A stretch of 9,705 bases of DNA from Bacteroidales bacterium (GTDB taxonomy: Bacteria; Bacteroidota; Bacteroidia; Bacteroidales; UBA4181). The DNA lies in NCBI GenBank assembly GCA_031260845.1, contig JAISKR010000241.1, positions 1 to 9,705 on the forward strand. The letters run 5' to 3'. This document shows, one piece after another, positions 7,479 to 9,705 of the stretch; within the stretch, counting starts at the first letter, position 1; every line of letters begins with the position of its first letter. A program made the translations under genes and the position numbers. The notes beneath the pieces were generated by a model. That model had not been told where the DNA came from. It did not search any database and was given only the letters and a program-made list of their open reading frames with translations.

Positions 7479-9083
7479 TTAACCCTCAACTGCCTCTTCC
7501 GGCTTGTCGATGTATTTCAGCACGATGGTTCGTGCAGCAAGTTCCAGCGCTTTGCCGACGTCGTCGGTAAATACGCCTGCGGACAGTTGCTTCAATTCAT
7601 TCTGATACTCTACGTCCAGCAATTTGAGAAATTCCGCCTCAAATTCCCGTGCTTTGTCAATCGGAATGGCTTTCAGCAGTCCTTTTGTACCGCAATAAAT
7701 AACCGCAATCTGTTGTTCCACGCGCAAAGGCGAATGCAGTCCCTGTTTGAGCAGTTCCACATTTTTGCGTCCTTTGTCGATAATGGACAGGGTGGCGGCG
7801 TCGAGGTCGGAACCGAATTTCGAGAAGGCTTCCAATTCGCGGAACTGAGCCTGATCGAGTTTCAGCGTACCTGCAATCTTCTTCATTGCCTTGATTTGTG
7901 CGTTACCGCCCACGCGCGATACCGATATTCCCACGTTGATGGCGGGACGGATACCGGCGTTGAACAGGTTGTTTTCAAGGAATATCTGTCCGTCGGTGAT
8001 GGATATGACGTTGGTGGGGATGTACGCCGACACGTCGCCTGCCTGCGTTTCGATGATGGGCAGGGCTGTCAGCGAGCCGCCACCTTTCACCATCGGTTTG
8101 AGTACGTCCGGCAAGTCGTTCATTTGGGCGGCAATGTCGTCGGATGCGATGATTTTTGCCGCGCGTTCCAGCAGTCGCGAGTGCAGATAGAACACGTCGC
8201 CCGGATATGCTTCGCGTCCCGGCGGACGGCGCAGCAGCAGCGACACTTCGCGGTATGCCACCGCCTGTTTCGACAAGTCGTCGTATATCACCAAGGCGGC
8301 GCGTCCCGTATCGCGGAAATATTCGCCGATGGCAGCGCCCGCAAAGGGCGCGTAATATTGCAAAGCCGCCGGCGCCGCCGCTGTTGCGGACACGATGGTC
8401 GTGTATGGCATAGCGCCGTGTTCTTCCAATGTCTGTGCGAGGCTGGCAACCGTTGAACCTTTTTGTCCCACAGCCACGTAGATACAGTAAACCGGTTCGC
8501 CTTTCTCGTAAAACTCTTTCTGATTAAGGATTGTGTCGATGGCGATGGCTGTTTTGCCCGTCTGGCGGTCGCCGATGATTAACTCGCGCTGTCCGCGTCC
8601 GATGGGAATCATGGCGTCAATTGCCTTGATACCTGTTTGCAAGGGTTCGCGCACAGGCTGGCGATAAATCACGCCCGGCGCTTTCCGTTCCAAGGGCATC
8701 TCGTACAAGGCGCCGTCGATAGGTCCCTTGCCGTCCAACGGTTCGCCGATGGTGTTCACTACGCGCCCCAGCAAGCCTTCGCCCACCTGAATGGATGCGA
8801 TGATGTTGAGCCGTTTCACGCTGTCGCCTTCCTTGATTCCGCTGGAAATTCCGAGTAGCACTACGCCCACGTTGTCTTCTTCAAGGTTCATCACGATGCC
8901 TTTCATGCCGTTCTGAAACTCAATCATTTCGTTCGCCTGAACGTTCAACAGTCCGTGAATACGGGCAATTCCGTCGCCCACATTCAAAACCGTACCTACT
9001 TCTTCGAGTTCAATATCCGTTTTGAACCCTTCTATTTGTTTTTTCAGGACTTCCGATACTTCTGCCGGATTTATATTGACCAT
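7479..9083 (-). CDS. atpA: F1 ATP synthase alpha subunit
   Basis: The alpha subunit forms the F1 hexamer with beta and holds the non-catalytic nucleotide sites. The 534-residue protein has the N-terminal beta-barrel ([16 protein letters not shown] at 30-45), the Walker A loop GDRQTGKT at 171-178, the Walker B region [12 protein letters not shown] (263-274), and the alpha/beta signature [10 protein letters not shown] at 380-389 followed by the arginine finger Arg390 in SRVGG. It is some 20 residues longer than the E. coli protein, partly through a longer stretch after LLERAAKI (about 311-336). The start ATG at 9083 follows a good promoter box about 60 bases upstream. atpG follows directly. Upstream, where atpH is usual, there is instead a spacer and a methionine-pathway gene. 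Confidence 0.98.
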   Translation of the reverse strand: MVNINPAEVSEVLKKQIEGFKTDIELEEVGTVLNVGDGIARIHGLLNVQANEMIEFQNGMKGIVMNLEEDNVGVVLLGISSGIKEGDSVKRLNIIASIQVGEGLLGRVVNTIGEPLDGKGPIDGALYEMPLERKAPGVIYRQPVREPLQTGIKAIDAMIPIGRGQRELIIGDRQTGKTAIAIDTILNQKEFYEKGEPVYCIYVAVGQKGSTVASLAQTLEEHGAMPYTTIVSATAAAPAALQYYAPFAGAAIGEYFRDTGRAALVIYDDLSKQAVAYREVSLLLRRPPGREAYPGDVFYLHSRLLERAAKIIASDDIAAQMNDLPDVLKPMVKGGGSLTALPIIETQAGDVSAYIPTNVISITDGQIFLENNLFNAGIRPAINVGISVSRVGGNAQIKAMKKIAGTLKLDQAQFRELEAFSKFGSDLDAATLSIIDKGRKNVELLKQGLHSPLRVEQQIAVIYCGTKGLLKAIPIDKAREFEAEFLKLLDVEYQNELKQLSAGVFTDDVGKALELAARTIVLKYIDKPEEAVEG

Positions 9084-9144
9084 ACTATATCATTATTTAT
9101 GATTTGCAATTGATTACCGTTTTCTCTAAACAAAAAGACGGTGG

Positions 9145-9180
9145 CAAAGATAGGAAAAATCTATTCAATAAAATAGCAAA
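9145..9180 (-). promoter_or_regulatory. Probable promoter of atpA-atpG
   Basis: On the minus strand TATCTTTG (9152-9145) matches the -7 consensus TAnnTTTG exactly. The nearest TTTG is at 9180-9177, 24 bases upstream, a little farther than the usual 19-21, so the -33 part is weak. The upstream 60 bases hold several A/T runs (for example 9184-9192 and 9208-9213) that could act like an UP element. The expected leader is about 55 bases. Confidence 0.55.
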
Positions 9181-9216
9181 ATGAAAAAAAAATATATTTA
9201 TGATGATAAAAAATCA

Positions 9217-9249
9217 AAAAGGGGCATGAAAAATCATCACGTCCCTTTT
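9217..9249 (-). terminator. Intrinsic terminator after the metY-like gene
   Basis: Read on the minus strand, AAAAGGG (9249-9243) pairs with CCCTTTT (9223-9217). The stem continues inward through CGTGA/TCATG-type pairing with one mismatch and a G-U pair, closing on a loop of about 7 bases. It is followed by T-rich sequence (9220-9216 and 9213-9208). It lies 33 bases after the metY stop and before the atpA promoter, so it isolates the two transcription units. The A/T flanks would allow termination in either direction. Confidence 0.75.
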
Positions 9250-9281
9250 CTTCTCATCCCAATAATAAACAAAATGAAGCA

Positions 9282-9705
9282 CTATTTTACTGCATCCAAA
9301 GCCTGTTGGATGTCGGCTTTGATGTCGTCGATGTGTTCGATGCCTACGGAAATACGAATCAAGCCGGGTTCAACGCCCGACGCTTTTTGTTCAGCCGGCG
9401 AAAGTTGCTCGTGCGTGGTGGCAGCCGGATGGATAATGAGCGATTTGGCGTCGCCCACGTTTGCCAGATGGCTGAGCAGTTTCACGTTGTTGATAAGCGT
9501 GTCGGCGTTGCTCGGGTCGCCTTTCAGTTTGAAAGTGAGCACGGCGCCCGGTCCTTTCGGCAGGTATTTCTTGCCCAATTCGTAATATTTGCTGCTTTTC
9601 AAGCCCGGATAGTTCACGTATTCCACCTTTGGGTTCTTTTCGAGCCATTCAGCAAGCGCCTGCGTGTTCTGAACGTGGCGTTCCACGCGCAGGGAAAGCG
9701 TTTCC
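9282..9705 (-). CDS. metY: O-acetylhomoserine sulfhydrylase-like enzyme, C-terminal part (runs off right edge)
   Basis: The last 140 codons of a PLP-dependent enzyme of the Cys/Met metabolism family; the start and the PLP-binding lysine lie beyond base 9705. The visible part reads in frame from ETLSLRVERHVQNTQALAEW at the edge. It contains KLLSHLANVGDAKSLIIHPA, then TTHEQLSP, and the C-terminal GLIRISVGIEHIDDI, whose arginine binds the substrate carboxylate in this family. The LANVGDAKSL and HPAATTHEQLS pattern fits MetY (homocysteine from O-acetylhomoserine and sulfide) better than cystathionine synthases or lyases, which are the main alternative. The GTG at 9686 is an internal valine, not a start. 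A terminator follows, so it is not in the atp operon. Confidence 0.9.
   Translation of the reverse strand, partial: ETLSLRVERHVQNTQALAEWLEKNPKVEYVNYPGLKSSKYYELGKKYLPKGPGAVLTFKLKGDPSNADTLINNVKLLSHLANVGDAKSLIIHPAATTHEQLSPAEQKASGVEPGLIRISVGIEHIDDIKADIQQALDAVK

Noticed and set aside
7587..8456. Long plus-strand open frame opposite atpA (289 codons)
   Set aside because: Composition rich in His, Phe, Arg and Cys and no recognisable family; it is the antisense shadow of a highly conserved gene.

Overview
The window is an ordinary chromosomal segment of a member of the Bacteroidota, most likely order Bacteroidales. This rests on three things: promoters of the Bacteroidota type (TTTG, about 20 bases, TAnnTTTG), start codons without clear Shine-Dalgarno sequences, and protein families with the Bacteroidota look (a secreted S9 peptidase, a DUF362 protein, the F1 alpha and gamma subunits). 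I cannot name a genus from sequence alone. No tRNA, rRNA, CRISPR array, insertion sequence, phage or plasmid gene was seen.

Left part (1-5453): a DUF362-type protein runs off the left edge on the minus strand. It is divided by a divergent promoter region from a plus-strand gene string: exported S9 prolyl-oligopeptidase-type peptidase, lipA (lipoyl synthase), lipB (octanoyltransferase) and a short-chain-like polyprenyl diphosphate synthase. The peptidase and lipA overlap by 8 bases, lipB and the prenyl synthase share one base (TGATG), and only 45 bases carrying a small direct repeat divide lipA from lipB. The string looks like one operon. LipB and LipA together carry out de novo lipoylation: LipB transfers octanoate from ACP to the target domain and LipA inserts the two sulfurs.

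Right part (5454-9705): everything is on the minus strand, converging on the prenyl synthase. In the direction of transcription the order is the 3' end of an O-acetylhomoserine sulfhydrylase-like gene (metY), a terminator hairpin, an atpA promoter, atpA, atpG, a roughly 105-base spacer, and an EamA/DMT-family membrane transporter. AtpA and AtpG are the F1 alpha and gamma subunits of ATP synthase. No atpH lies directly upstream of atpA, so the usual cluster appears to be split here.

I did not find evidence of a new biological system. The most unexpected piece of sequence is a short array of TGTATCAC-like units spaced 9-11 bases apart (helical phasing) in the spacer between atpG and the transporter gene. 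It could be an operator array or just a decayed tandem repeat.
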